Origin: Kalaharituber pfeilii
Taxonomy: Eukaryota; Ascomycota; Pezizomycetes; Pezizales; Pezizaceae
Direction: 5' to 3'
NCBI GenBank assembly: GCA_015179045.1
Contig: WHUZ01000134.1
Location: 53,245-117,244 of the forward strand
DNA length: 64,000 bases
Shown here: positions 20,929 to 33,500 of the stretch, one piece after another
How positions within the stretch are numbered: position 1 is the first letter of the stretch
Layout of the letters: every line of letters starts with the position of its first letter
Program-made: the position numbers and the translations under genes
The notes under the pieces: generated by a model
What the model was told of the DNA's origin: nothing
The model's database searches: none
Seen by the model: only the letters and a program-made list of their open reading frames with translations

Positions 20929-21918
20929 TTATAACGAAGCCTCCCACTCTATCAAGTCCTTGACTCCCTGTCTAACCCGCTCAACCCCGTCCTCGCTAAG
21001 TCTTTGTAGTGGTTGTCTTGGGTATCCCCCATAGCCAAAATAACTCTGGATAGCACTCTTTGTCCCGGGAATTGCTGACTTCGTTAGTACCCAGTCTCCC
21101 GCAGCTAATCTCCTCTGTGCCTCAAATGCCTCTTCAATCTTGCCCTCAACGAAAAGATTGTACACCTTCACGCATGCCTTGGGTGCAACATTGGCCCCTC
21201 CTGCGATAGCTCCACACCCTCCAACAATGAGTCCTTGTACGATAAAGTCTGCAATTCCCGAGAAGGCCATGTATCCGGATCCCTTCTTGTGAGGTGTGTG
21301 CGAGTCCATAGCCAGCGCTACTCGTGCCAGCTTACCAGTATTTGCACATGTAAACTTGGTTCCTACGATGTTGTGGTGTTGGGAAAGCTTGATGATCAGA
21401 TCACTGTCCATATCGATGCCAGCAACGGCACCAGGATAATTGTACAACACAAGAGCAATGGGCGAAGCATCTGCTACTCGGAGGAAGTACTGCGTGATAG
21501 CCGTCTCGTCCATAGCATATCGGTAGTAGCTGGGAGGAATGAGCAGTGCGTAGTCACCGCCTGCGGCATGAGCATCCCGGCAAAGCTGAATTGTCTCCCG
21601 AACCGACTGGGCGGAACAGCCGACCATAACTGAAACGTGGTGGAAGCCGGCTTCGTCAAGAGCCTCACGGGTGGCAGATGTGACGAGTGCCTTCTCCTCG
21701 CGGGAAAGATGTACGGCTTCGCCATTGCTGCCACATGTCACCAGGCCTACTAGACCTGCCCTAGCAAGGCGAACACTGTGTGCACGGATTGTAGGTAGGT
21801 CCAGGTCTTCGGTTTCTGGATCAAAGAAAGTCATAGTTGGGGCATAAATGCCCGGAAGAAGAGGTACGCGAGGTCTATTGACCTGCTGGGCCACATCAGT
21901 CGATGCAGTTATCGCCAT
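20929..21918 (-). CDS. Dihydrodipicolinate synthase-family aldolase, likely L-threo-3-deoxy-hexulosonate aldolase
   Basis: Single exon, 329 aa, with ATG at 21918 in a good context (AAAATGG). It has the (beta/alpha)8 class I aldolase signatures: TCGSNGEAVHLSREE (residues 61-75), the catalytic tyrosine in VLYNYPG (157-163), and the Schiff-base lysine in NIVGTKFTCANTGKL (183-197, Lys188). The arrangement LPGIYAPTMTFFDPETEDLD...HSVRLARAGLVGL closely resembles fungal L-threo-3-deoxy-hexulosonate aldolases (LGA1/GaaC type). These split 2-keto-3-deoxy-L-galactonate to pyruvate and L-glyceraldehyde in D-galacturonate catabolism. A 4-hydroxy-2-oxoglutarate aldolase role cannot be excluded. There is no targeting signal, so it is probably cytosolic. 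Its neighbour is a broken pectate lyase, the enzyme class that makes its upstream substrate. Confidence 0.85.
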   Translation of the reverse strand: MAITASTDVAQQVNRPRVPLLPGIYAPTMTFFDPETEDLDLPTIRAHSVRLARAGLVGLVTCGSNGEAVHLSREEKALVTSATREALDEAGFHHVSVMVGCSAQSVRETIQLCRDAHAAGGDYALLIPPSYYRYAMDETAITQYFLRVADASPIALVLYNYPGAVAGIDMDSDLIIKLSQHHNIVGTKFTCANTGKLARVALAMDSHTPHKKGSGYMAFSGIADFIVQGLIVGGCGAIAGGANVAPKACVKVYNLFVEGKIEEAFEAQRRLAAGDWVLTKSAIPGTKSAIQSYFGYGGYPRQPLQRLSEDGVERVRQGVKDLIEWEASL

Positions 21919-24456
21919 TTTGCACAAAAGGGTATTTGGGGATGACAGGGACGATAATTTGATTGTGGATGCTCAGTATTTGGCTCGTTAATAGATCGTC
22001 AACGATGATGTTGGATTGAATTGAGGAGGTTTGATAACAATAATACGGGGGTGCCGTTCCTTGGTGTCATCAGTACTCGAACTTCGGCTCTAGACCCCGC
22101 ACCCGCCTTTGCAAATAAAGGAGGTGTGGAACAATTCAAATGAAACCAGACGAGCTCAGATGAGGTTATAGATTAACACTCATCGAAATTGAGCAGTATT
22201 TGAGCCATCTAATGTATGCGGACAAATTCTAGTGGGGCAAAGAAAAAGAAAACATAGCAATATTAATGTATCTCACTCACTCCACCAGAGCCCCTCTTCT
22301 GCAAAGTCATTAGGGGGAAAGGGTTGGTAATCTCACGTGGTCGGTATTTAGCCTGAAGAACCTTATGGTGCGGGTGCCAGACCTATCACGCCCTATCCAA
22401 TAACTTTTTTCTGTAAATGGCCTACAATAATTTTTAGTGAATAGGCACATGTAGTTCAGTGATGTTTTTGTCCTCCCACTATGCAGTAGTTGAACTAAAA
22501 AGCCATCAAGGGTGCTATTGAGGAAAAGTGAATCCCCCATACAATCACATTCGAATTTGAAATTTGAGACTGTCCAATGAACCAGGTAATGTGGGTTTAT
22601 AAAACACTGTCCCAAGCAATGATTATTGTAAAGATCCATTTTTCCGAAGGGGACAGCATCTCCATGCAGAATTCCCTCAAAGACGTAGCCAGTGCCTCCC
22701 AAGATTTTCCGACATAGCAAACACAAGTACTCATTGATTTGAAATTGTGGAGCTGGAGGTACTCCGTACTCAGTTATTTTTCCCAGCGATAGCGTCCAAC
22801 TCCCTCAAGAAATCTTACCGACCCCACACCTGCCCTAGCCTAGCTCATGTATGGAGGGTTCCATCCCACTTCGGCCCCACAATTGAGGTACTGGAGCATC
22901 TCTGCTACCGTAAGCTCGGACTTCGGTGTAAAGTGGGACCAGTGCATGGGAGGCGCAAAATTAAAGTTCGCTGGGTCCATCCAGTGATCGGTGGCGGCGA
23001 GATTCGATATCGAGTATAATCGAGTTTGATGCAAGTGTTGCTCGACTGAGACCTATCTCAGACATCTGGTGAGAAAATCGTGACAATAATTGGCAGATAA
23101 TAAAATGCTTTATGTTAATAAGCAAGTAGACCACTAGCTAACATTTGGACATTTCATGAGCTTCGCGATTCTTCCAACACTTTATCCTGTACGATGACCC
23201 GTTTTGCGTCTTGAGGGGTCAAGATATTCTCGGGTATAATCAATCAGCAAAGTTCGTGTTTCGACATCAAAAGGGATATTTGGCATCGGATAACTTGAGT
23301 TACGTCCCCGAAGGTGTGTATAGTCTGCCCTATAGCTTCTTTTTAGGTAAGGAAGGAACTAGTAGTATCATAGTAATAGGTATAGGCACACCTAAGAAAA
23401 AGAAAAGAAAGGCTATCTTGCTTGCCGTTGCTGCTAGGGGAGCGAAAAAAGAGTAGATATGGAACCGGATACCTCCAAGCTATTTGCAGTGAAAGAGGGC
23501 ATTTTTGGACCATTTGTATAAAGTGAAAGTGAAGAATCTTATGCAAGCAATCATTGTGAGTATAATCTTAATGCTTTATGACTAATAATTCCTGAAGCTC
23601 CTAATTCTGTTTCTGATATTACTATTAATGGGTTTTTTTTAAAGAAGTTTATGAACTATGGGGGATGGTTGCACATATGGTACAAAAGAGTTTGCTGAAC
23701 GAATATAAAAAGCCATAGATGGATCATTCCTATATATAGTAAGCTTTGTTCCCATACTAGTACAAATTCTACAAACTTAGGAAGCCAAGGTGCTTCATAT
23801 AAAGTCCAAAATTTCAATCCTCTACTACTTAACACCACCTTAGTGTTTTTAAATTTGGACAATGAAACGTTGTAGAGCAGGTGAAATAGTAGTCTGGAGT
23901 ACATATCTACATTGTTTATTTTTCACTCAGATGTGGTTGGGTGACGAAGTAGTGTGTCAAGTTTAAGTTCATAAATTCAATCACAAGTGGTCCCTTGTAC
24001 GTGGACTCCGGCTTACGTTGATAGTTGTGGATCGGATGACAGGATGAGCAACGAGTTTGGGCAAGTATATCATACCAGTCGTTCTCAGCGTCAGAGCAGC
24101 CGATAAGATAGATCGATAAGATAAGATGGATGACAACCCAGTGACATCAACCACCTCTGACGTCTGAGCTGCACTTCGCCTGTGCTGCAACCAGAGCACT
24201 GGCTGCAACCAGAGCGCTGAGCTGCTACCACCGACACAGCTCAAACGTCATCATGGACCGACGTCTTTCGACTGCGCTCATTGTCTCGGCAAAGCTGTTC
24301 CTAGCCAGTGAAGTTGTAGTAATGATGATGTCTGGCTAGATAATTCGCCCTCTTTCCCTCTGCCGAACTTCCCATCTCCTCGATATCACAAGCAGCGCCT
24401 GTCGGTCCGAATTCTCCCACAAACACTCTCACTAAAGTTTATTCCACAGAGTCATC
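21919..24456. other. Gene-poor interval
   Basis: The first few hundred bases should contain the aldolase promoter. A minus-strand ORF at 22310-22726 (138 codons) and one at 22840-23034 (64 codons, NLAATDHWMDPANFNFAPP) are open but unrecognised. Short repeats lie at 24100-24130 (GATAAGATAGATCGATAAGA) and 24185-24215 (GGCTGCAACCAGAGC twice). Confidence 0.45.
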
Positions 24457-25660
24457 ATGTCTGATCGCAGAATTCTTATCACATCTGCAGAAGGCCAGAC
24501 AGGCCACCTGGCCGCGGAATTGCTTCTTACAGACGAGGAATTCAGGTCAAAGTACTCTGGTATCGTTCTCGTATGCGCCAATCCGGCTAAATGTGAGGAC
24601 CTCAAGACGAGCTATGGCGCCACAGTTGAGGTTGTCAACTACGAGAAGGACTCATCCGATGTCCTTGCCAAAAAGATGAAGGACTCTGGTGCAAACGCCG
24701 TTTACCTTATCCCACCTGCCACCTCGAACAAACTTTCAATCGTAAAGAAGCTCATCGAGGCAACAAAGAAGGCTAGCGTTCCTAATGTGTTGTTCTTAAG
24801 TAGTGCAGGATGTGATCTTGCTACAGAAGAGAAGCAGCCAAGGCTGAGGGAGTTCATAGAAATGGAGAAATTGCTCATGGAGTGCAAGGGTGATACTTCA
24901 ACGGCAACTGGGCATACATCAGTCATCATCAGGTAAACAAGTTGTTCCCTCCAAGCTTTTGCAATTCTTCTGGACTGTATAACTAATGAGTGTCACCCTC
25001 TGATAGAGCTGGTTTCTACGCGGAAAACCTTCTGCTCTACAACAAGAATGCTCAAGACGCTGGATTGCTTCCTCTCCCTATTGGAAAGAACCACGAATTC
25101 GCTCCTCTAGCATTAGGTGACCTTGCCCACTTAGCTGGCGTGATTCTCACGAGCGCCGGCCCACAGGGCTTTGCCGATGAATTTCGGTTAGTTTCAACCC
25201 CCGGCAACCAAACAATTGCTAACACCAGCCGCGTCATAGTGGCCAACTAATTACCCTCACCGGTCCACAACTTGTTTCAGGCGAGGAACTCGCAGAAACA
25301 GCCTCCCAATCTCTGGGCACTAAAATGGATTTCGCAGAGCTGAGTGACACCGAGGCTCGTGAGATCCTTGATGCACAAACCGACATCGACGACGCTGAGA
25401 AGGAGTATTTACTTGAGTACTATAGCCTTGTTCGCGAGGGCAAGACCAATTATGTCAGTAATCTCGCATTCAAACAGGCTACAGGCGCATTGCCGACTTT
25501 TCCAAGTGAGTTTTTCGAGACATATGAAGACGAGTTTAAACCAAAGAAGAGGAAGACAGGGAAGGCAAAGGTCGGAGAAGGGCATTCTGGGAATGAAAAG
25601 GGTAATAAAAGTGGAACGAGTAACAGGGAGAAGAACACAGGTAGGAAGGGCAAGAAGTAG
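24457..25660 (+). CDS. NmrA-like NAD(P)-binding protein (atypical SDR)
   Basis: Exons 24457-24932, 25007-25186 and 25240-25660 join in frame to 358 aa. The N-terminus RRILITSAEGQTGHLAAELLL is a Rossmann-type nucleotide-binding loop. NAVYLIPPATSNK, VLFLSSAGCD, HTSVIIRAGFYAENLL and FAPLALGDLA follow the NmrA/isoflavone-reductase-like layout, and GQLITLTGPQLVSGEELA is the usual substrate-side segment. These proteins bind or reduce with NAD(P); the substrate is unknown. The second junction (FR|GQLITL) and first (IIR|AGFY) rest on clean GT-AG sites. The last 45 residues are an unusual Lys/Gly/Ser-rich tail (KPKKRKTGKAKVGEG...), absent from typical family members. It may be a recent extension, because the end of the gene lies in a 107-bp tandem duplication. 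Confidence 0.85.
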
Positions 25661-25816
25661 GTAATTGGTGTTGACTAATGGATGGTTAATGTCAGGAAAC
25701 GTTGCTGGAAGGTAAAAGTGGAACGAGTAGCAGGGAGAAGAACACAGGTAGGAGGGGCAAGAAGTAGGTAATTGGTGTTGACTAATGGATGGTTAATGTC
25801 AGGAAACGTTGCTGGA
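25601..25816. repeat. 107-bp tandem duplication at the 3' end of the NmrA-like gene
   Basis: The stretch from AAAAGTGGAACGAGTAACAG through the stop codon to GTCAGGAAACGTTGCTGGA is repeated immediately, offset by 107 bp (for example 25611 matches 25718 and 25701 matches 25808). A few substitutions separate the copies. The second copy lies in the 3' flank and repeats the final coding codons and stop. Confidence 0.92.
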
Positions 25817-26262
25817 GGATATTATGTACTTTATACGTAAATTATATGCTCAATAGATACATAACTTAACTTTCGCTGCTCGAGCTGCTGCTCTGATGGG
25901 TTCGGGACTTAAACTACATGAACCTACTGCCGTCCTGATCGATAAGCGTTACCAAGCTCATTCATCCCACTTTTTTGTGAAACATTTTTGTTACTCCGCT
26001 GGTTCAGAAGGTATTGGAATGGCGGACTAATATCAGTGAGTACAGAAGTTCAAAAGATAAAATCGCGGCCTCACCCAGGTTCTAGATAGATTGTCATCAT
26101 TTCCTGTCCCCATCGCCTTACCGACTCTGCGATCTACATTCTTCTACTCCGGCCCCATCGCCGGACCTCAATTCCTCTCCCACCCTTTTTCCCACCCTTT
26201 CCCCCTTCTCTATCTCTACCCCCGCTACTGCCACCATTACCGCCATCCCACCTGTCCGCCCC
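25817..26262. other. Short spacer
   Basis: No gene is supported. The last 150 bp are C-rich (CCCACCCTTTTTCCCACCCT) and lie just upstream of the TSR2-like relic, where a promoter would be expected. Confidence 0.5.
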
Positions 26263-26922
26263 ATGTCCGCCCCAATCCCCAACTCCACCCCCTGGGAGCT
26301 CGGCATCGCCTACATCCTCCATCTGTGGCCCGCACTCACCTTCACTGTGACCTCCAACTGGAGCGGTTCCAACTCTGCCGACAAGTGAGGCTGACTCCGC
26401 GGTGCGATCGTGAACATGTTCCCCCTGCTCAAGAGTGGCATTTCATTGAATGCGAGTGAGGAGCCGGACAAGAGCTATGTCGAGGAGATGCTGTTTCAGA
26501 TCATGGAAGATGAGTTAGATGTGGTGGTGGAGGATGATAGTGCAGCGAGAGTGAGTTACCCACCTTCTAGTGTCTGCACGGTGGGGCTCGTTGCTCTGTG
26601 TAACTGACTTGGGGTTCTGACATGGTGGGTAATCATAGGTAGCATCACAAATCCTTCGTTTCCGCACCGAGCTCCGCGAAGGCAAAACCGCTCACCTAGA
26701 GGCCCTGTGCATACGGTTTGAGCAGCAGGCGAAAAAATCAGTTGCCATTTCCTCTGCACAGAATGGTCAAGATGAGGACGATGATGATGACGGTGAGGGT
26801 GGAGGCGCCAACGAGGAGATGAAAGATGCAGGGGCCGTACCTTTTCCTGCCCCTTGCCCGTCCCAGTGATAGATGAGGAAGGGTTTGAGCTTGTGCAATC
26901 AAAAGAGCAGAGGAAGCGATAG
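26263..26922 (+). pseudogene. TSR2-like pre-rRNA processing factor (decayed)
   Basis: TSR2 chaperones ribosomal protein eS26 and is needed for 20S pre-rRNA maturation. Here ATG 26263 opens MSAPIPNSTPWELGIAYILH, then LWPALTFTVTSNWSGSNSADK. This is followed by in-frame TGA codons at 26386 and 26392, exactly where the family has Arg and Trp (KRDWL...). The same frame continues GAIVNMFPLL, YVEEMLFQIMEDELDVVVED and, after an intron (26551-26638), VASQILRFRTELREGKTAHL. An acidic linker follows. The family's C-terminal signature VPVIDEEGFELVQ is present only in another frame, ending at 26922, so a frameshift lies near 26835-26866. With two stops and a frameshift this copy cannot make a normal product. 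TSR2 is a core gene, so a functional copy presumably lies elsewhere. Confidence 0.78.
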
Positions 26923-29900
26923 ACGATGTGGTGGTGATATTCTTTGTTTGTGATCTCGGCATCTGGGAGTTTTCATATTTATTTCCTTCATATATATTGT
27001 TTTGTCTAAAACGGAGTTACGCATATCAAAACTTAACTTCTCATGCACTTCAGCGCTACTTGCTTCGGGTTATTTCTGTTAATTTTCTAATTCATTGGTT
27101 TTCTTTCGTAGACGCTGGGTGAATTGATGTTAAATCTGAATATCCCCTTCTACATCTCTTACAACAGAACTTTTCAATACTTCAGGATTTCAGCCATCTT
27201 AGAAACGCAAGAATAGATATCTATACAAAGCCTCAATACAAGTTGATCTACTAGTAAAAGTGTTGTAGCTCGATTCAACTCAAACTCATCATGCCGCTTG
27301 ACATTTAGACATCGTCTCAGAACATGTCTAACAAATTGGATTTCTTGCCTGAAGCCAGCTCATAAACGCCGAAGTCACTTGTCTTTATATCATCGAAGCC
27401 ATATTGATAGGTGTTCCAACTTCGTTTCTGGATATAACCTGCCGAAGAACTGGTAACAAAAAATTTTAATGTGGATTTGGAACTTCGTCCAAAATAGTTG
27501 TCTAGTCACTTCCTCCATTATCACTCGGAAAGCATAAAACCTGTCTGGCGGATTAGGATTCTGACTGTGTCTCCCCAGTTGCAGCAACAGTGTCCATCGT
27601 CTTTTGCAATGACAAGATGTTGGCTGCCTCTTCCACTTGGCTCACAGTTACGAGCTTGTTCCATTGTTTTTGAACATTAGTTCATTGGACTTTAGTGGTG
27701 TCGGAATTGTGGGATGTTGATATTTCTTGTGTTTCTCTGCTACTGCTGCTGAACCACAGTTCTCACACGGCGAACCAGAGGAGTCAAAGTCAGAAGTGAG
27801 GCCATCGGATAATACTCTTCGTCCTCAGAATCCTCAATCCCTGTTTCTCGGAAAGTCGTTTGATCATCTCCAGCACCAATGTTAAATGATTTCCTATAGG
27901 AGGTTTTGTTCCTCTTCCCCCTCCCCCTCCTTTCATTTTCTTCTTTGATTTGGGAGGCAGTAAAGCTATATTGATATCAGGAAGCTCAGATGACAGCCAT
28001 TCGCATGGTAAGTTTTAATCGCCTTCCCTCGCATTGGATGCTACATTTTCATCCCCAGCATTACCTCTTGTATGAAGCTGATTCCCACTCCCTATGTTAT
28101 TGATCCGACCATCATCAAAACCTCTTTTGTTGGATGCTCCTCTAAGTAAGTCCAACTCCAAGCCCATGCTATTTATCTATTTGCGATGCACAAATCAGGT
28201 ATGCTTTCATAAGGAAAGCTCTTCTCCAACAGATCAACACCACGTCAATCCCTCCTCGTAGATCTCTGGCATTGCTGTTTATATAAGTTCTCACTGCAGA
28301 CTTAATGCCAGGCACATCCATAACCTGTAGTCCTGTACAAGCGTGCTTCCATTAAATCGGATGCATCAGCTTGCAGTGCAAACTCTTGTAGGATTGAAGC
28401 CTTATCTATGGGCAATGCTGGGACTACGGATTTGGGTTCACCCAAAGTCCATTCTGGATAATTGCAATCGAACTAACATAATTCCTGATATACCTTGTGA
28501 AATTATCTCATGTATATCTCTTGGAATCATACTCCTAATTCTAGCTATGCAACCATACAAGGTCATTTCACCCTGACATTGATTGGGCAAGGCTGCAAAA
28601 GAACGCCTTCCGACAAATGGCGTATTTTGCTAGGGAATGGCAGATTGTTCATGTATTCATGAACAACATCGATGTCTTTTCCTGACGTTATATCCAGACG
28701 AATAAAGAGAATATTGCGCTGACTGTCCATCAACCATCTCTTGGTTCATTGTGGTATCTTGAGTGTGCTAGTTATTGCTGAGGTATATACAGTTCTACCA
28801 CAGATCTACAACGAAGTGGTCTGAATTCGTTCCCTCTCTCGGAGCTGAAGATATAAAATTGACTTCCGACATCAATACCAAGTCTTACGTAGCATACACA
28901 GTTCATATGGGGTGACTGCTCTCCATGGCTCGGTTTGTCATTCGGAACTGCAAGGCTCCTATTCACCTAAGCCGAAAGTACGATCAAATTTTGCTCCTCC
29001 GTGACGTGTTCCTATGAATCTTAGCCCAGATACAATCCAGTCTCTCCTATAGGATATGTCAGCAAAGTCTCTCAATACCCATTGACGGCCTGCTATTCTC
29101 TAGTCAAGCCTACCATGCTGTGCGAGAATCACTCTCGGAGTTGTGTTCATTAAGACACACTCACCCTGTCCACTTGTCGCTTTTGGATAAGGCTGACTTT
29201 GTTTTCAAAAAGCAAATTTTCTAACCCTCCACAAGAAGGCTAGACTCCTTCCACCAAACCTTTATTTCTTTCGCATACTTTAACAATACCCCCTACCAGT
29301 TGTCTGTCCCATTCCCCACTCTTCCTTGATAGACTATATGCTAAATTTCTTGTGCACATATAAATTCGCAGGAATTAAGCAATATGCTAAGCAATAATCC
29401 ATCGAGCAGTCATAGTCTAGATTCATAAATATTCATTTCTTGGGACTCGTGAGTGGCTGTGAGGTTTGAGATTGCTGTTGTGCCTAATGGCGCGCAATTG
29501 TAGTGATTAACCAAAGTCTTGTGAAATACTCAAGTGCAGCAAGTGTAGATGATCCTTGTAAGTAGTCTGGTTGCTCTGTGAGCGTTATCTGATTGCCTCC
29601 CAAGATCGACCTTGATTCTTTGTCTGCCCGCGCTATTCCTCTTGCAGCACTTACTCCCGAAATAGGTAATCACTGGTGTTCATTGCTTCTTTGGGGAATT
29701 CTATACGTCAGCATTTCTGCACGAACCGGACATACATATCTTGTTACCACTTGCAGTTGGTACGGATTATACAACTCTATACCCACCAATATAAACATTC
29801 AGAGATTCCGTAACAGTTCTGAGGGAAGCAGAGGATGTCTCTTACGGATACCTGAGAGATCAACATTAAATACAAAAGTCACCAAATTTACAAGTATCTT

Positions 29901-30502
29901 TCCGATCCAAAACAACATGGTTAATTCATTGCTACCTTATTGTTTCTTATAATCGAGAGTAATTTATATAATCCCCCCGCTGGAGGTCTGTAGAAGGCCA
30001 TCTTTATTGAAACCTTCTCTCTTCAACTATATATGGTCACGATAATAGGACCAATTTGGTCAATCAACAGCTTACTGTGAGAACTCACTCCAATTAATAC
30101 AATCGCCCTGCGAAATCACCTGTGTATAAATCCAAGATAGACATTCATGTTACTATTTAAAATTTCATATAACCAAATCATCAATGCAATTAACTGAAAA
30201 CGCAACTCCACTAAATGATATTATAGATGCCATAAATACAAGACAAACAATAGTCATCATGGTGGTCATTCCATTCACCAGTTTCACCTGGTCAAAGAAA
30301 CTGGAAGCACAAGTGTCACGAAACCAGAAATTCAAAAGCATGCAGAGATAATAACAGTAATGATAATGATTTCCAAAAAAAAAGAAATTTCCAGGGCAAC
30401 AAATGCATTCCAAAAGCTCACTTATTCGTGTTACAACGCCTTACCGTATGTACCAAAACACCATGAATAATAAACTCTCACATGTGCGCATGCAAACACG
30501 TA
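26923..30502. other. Gene-poor interval with decayed coding remnants
   Basis: No intact gene is seen. On the minus strand between about 28.85 and 27.3 kb, protein-like stretches (KDIDVVHEYMNNLPFPSKIR, GEMTLYGCIARIRSMIPRD, KRSWNTYQYGFDDIKTSDFG) are broken by stops and frame changes. I cannot assign a family. The part from 29 to 30.5 kb shows nothing coherent. Confidence 0.4.
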
Positions 30503-33500
30503 TTAGACCTCCGTACCCCACCCCACATTTCTGCCCCGCTGCCCTATCCGTTTGCTTCTCCCCTCGCCCAATCCCATCGCCAATTTTCCCTTCACACCCC
30601 TCCCCGCATCCTTTACTCCTCGTCCCACCCAAGCCAGGGTCCTAGCACCCTTCCATTGCATAACACCTCTCTCTCGCCGATTCATCTCCTTGCGAATCTC
30701 GCTCGAGGTCATTGTTCGCTTCTTCCTACTGTTAGTTGTTCGCTCCCTCCCTCGTCTCGTGTCTGTAGGTTGTGGTGTAACCTCATCCTCAGAACTGTTC
30801 CCTGAGCTTGACGACTGGTCATTCACCTTTTCCTCAGTGACCTTGTCCAGTGCGCCCATCATTTCAGCGCTTGGTGAAGCAGCATCGTTGCTGTTGCTTA
30901 AGGTAGACATCTCGCTGGTCCTCTTCTCTTTGCCCCCTGACTGCGAGAGTACCTCTTTCAACTTATGTGGCCCCTCACCCTCCTTATCACTGCCCTCCAA
31001 AAACTCATCATCGCTATCAGATTCCACTGCCTCTAGAGATTCCTCCCCACGTAGATCCTCCCCGACCGCCTGCACCGCCTTAATTACATCCTCGAAATCC
31101 TTATCCTGCCGCGCCGCAATCCTGTGACTCTTTCCCAGCCCACGGTGGAATCCCACTTTGAGTTCCACATAACCCACATTTTTTCCCATACTTACGTCGT
31201 CCGTAATTGCATTCTGCATAAACCGGTCCATGTCCTCAGGCTTGAATACGTCTAGTTTCAGAGTCACGGTTTCATCATCTGGAATATCTTTGAGCCAGAA
31301 TTTTGCGGCTGCGACGACTTTATCTCTGCGTAGCTTCAGACTCCCTTGATCCCTCTTGAAATAGAGCACGCAAGGAGATGAATGTCGATGACGAACACCG
31401 AGCCGGAAGCCAGTAGAACCGTGAGTATTGTGAACGGGTGCCCAGCCCACGCCAGCCGAGAGTTCACGAACCGCTTTCTTCTTGATCAAGGGAGTTTCAA
31501 ATGTGATAGTGCCTGCTTTCTTAACCTCCTCATCCGTAATGTGCGAGCCATCAATCCAGCGAGTTAGAATCTCAATGCTACCAATGTCAGCGCCGGTTAA
31601 TGTCCTTGGAAGCACTGTATCAATGCTTCTAAACAAGAGTGAAATTCGGATTTTCCCAAATCCAATTCCACCCTGTAAAGGATAATAGCGTGACACTACA
31701 CTCTGATGTTGGAGAACTTCTCTCAATCGCAGCTGAACTACCCCAAGAATAGGATCCATCTCCCGCATGCGGCTATCGCGAACTACAACAATCACAGATG
31801 AGTTCCTCCAATCCCGGACAAATCGTTCAGTACCAGCGTTAAAAAAGGGTTTGCTAGTCATAGGCTTGATACGGGTTTTGTATATCTTTTGATAATCGAG
31901 CATGAGGGAACAATATGCACTGGGAAGCGTTTCACCTTCCTCCTCTTCCTCAGTGTTGGTGGTTATTCCAATTTGCTGCGAAGAGGCGCGAGTGCTGGAA
32001 GGTTGGTGGCAAGAAAGATTGACAATATTGTGCACCTGAATTGATAGTATCCCAGAGGGAAATGCTCTAGATGGAGGGACCTTGGTCACCAACTCGTGGG
32101 GACAAGCAGGGGCCGGTGGAGCAAGACCTGCAGTACCGAAAGGTATCTAAGCAAGCAAGAGTTAGCTTTGAATTCTATCAAGGTTGGTAGGTATTTTTTA
32201 TATACCGTATCAATTTCAGCCGTTGCCTTAACCTCTTTCACAGCGTCTCCGCCTGACTCATCCGCGAGCCCAGCTTTTCCATAGAACGCGACACTCCACG
32301 TTACTTCTCCTGGCATACGCTGACTTCTCTTAAACCCCATGAGGGGATCCTTCCTCAAGGTCTTTTTCCCTCTCCGTTTCACAAGATCAGTTACATTAAC
32401 CTCCACCCTGCCTAGAATATCGTCTACTGTGAACCGATCACTATCCCAAATTTCGACCACGAGCTGTTCTCCAGCTTTAATTTCATCCTCACTCAAAAGT
32501 AGGATCGCAGTTTCATCCCAAACAGGATTGAGATCGCAGAAGATGATTCTGCTGGACCAAAGTGTCTTTGCAAACTTGGCGTAGGAAAGAGTAGCGTAAC
32601 AATCACTTTTGCCTGTCAATTTATCTGCCGCCCGAACACCTTCTGCGCGGTCAATGTGCACCACGAGTACACCAATAGCGTTTGTCTCCTTTTTGATATC
32701 ATCACCAACAAGCATTTTTGACAAATCCATTGTGTAGGACTTTGGGGCACAAAATTCTCGCGCAGTTGTTTTGATAGCAGAGTACACAAAGTCTGATATG
32801 ACTGGCAGGCTCATAACGTTGAGAAAACGTTGACTAAGTGGAACAGCGGCAATTTCAATTCGAGGCATGCCCATGAGAGAAAATGTGGCGAGCTTGACAA
32901 ATGGAGGGTCAGGAATGAATTGTACTTTGAGTCGACAGGTCCCCTGGAGACCACGTAGTTCAACCCATATAGCTGAAATAATTAGTTCCGTTGGTTTCTT
33001 CAAAAGTTATCCACAATCAACGGATACTTACGGAGTTCAGGTGCACCTACTACACCCTTCAATCCCAAGCTCATATTAACCATTAAAAACGGATTCGCCG
33101 CTTTGCTCAGGCTATCTCCCCTGGCAATGCCCCTCCCAAGCCCTCTGAAAGCGAAAGTTATTTCCATACATGCCCATTCTCCAATACTTTCAGGGCCGTC
33201 ATCTTCAGAAGCCCCCTTTACCAGCTCCTCATCACTGTTATTAGATGACGTGCTCATGTCGTCGAGTTGACCATCATCATGATCAAGCCACCTCATGCTC
33301 AAAATTCTAACAGGCTCATTGCCCTGGCCTATGTCTCTGATCCGAATTTGCTGCACGATTGAAGGGATACTGGCCTGCATCACATCTTCAAGCATGTCCG
33401 TCACCGGCTTGAAGAGATCACTATTGATTTGAGGCCAAAGTTTTGCGAGAGTATTATTGAGCCAAATCACAGACTCAGGGCCAGCACCGCACATCCGTTG

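Noticed and set aside
22310..22726. 138-codon minus-strand ORF
   Set aside because: Open but without recognisable domain, signal peptide or splicing partners. Kept only as part of the interval note.
30552..31127. 191-codon plus-strand ORF
   Set aside because: Shadow of the fourth exon of the SMP/C2 gene on the opposite strand, Ser/Leu-rich by reverse complement.
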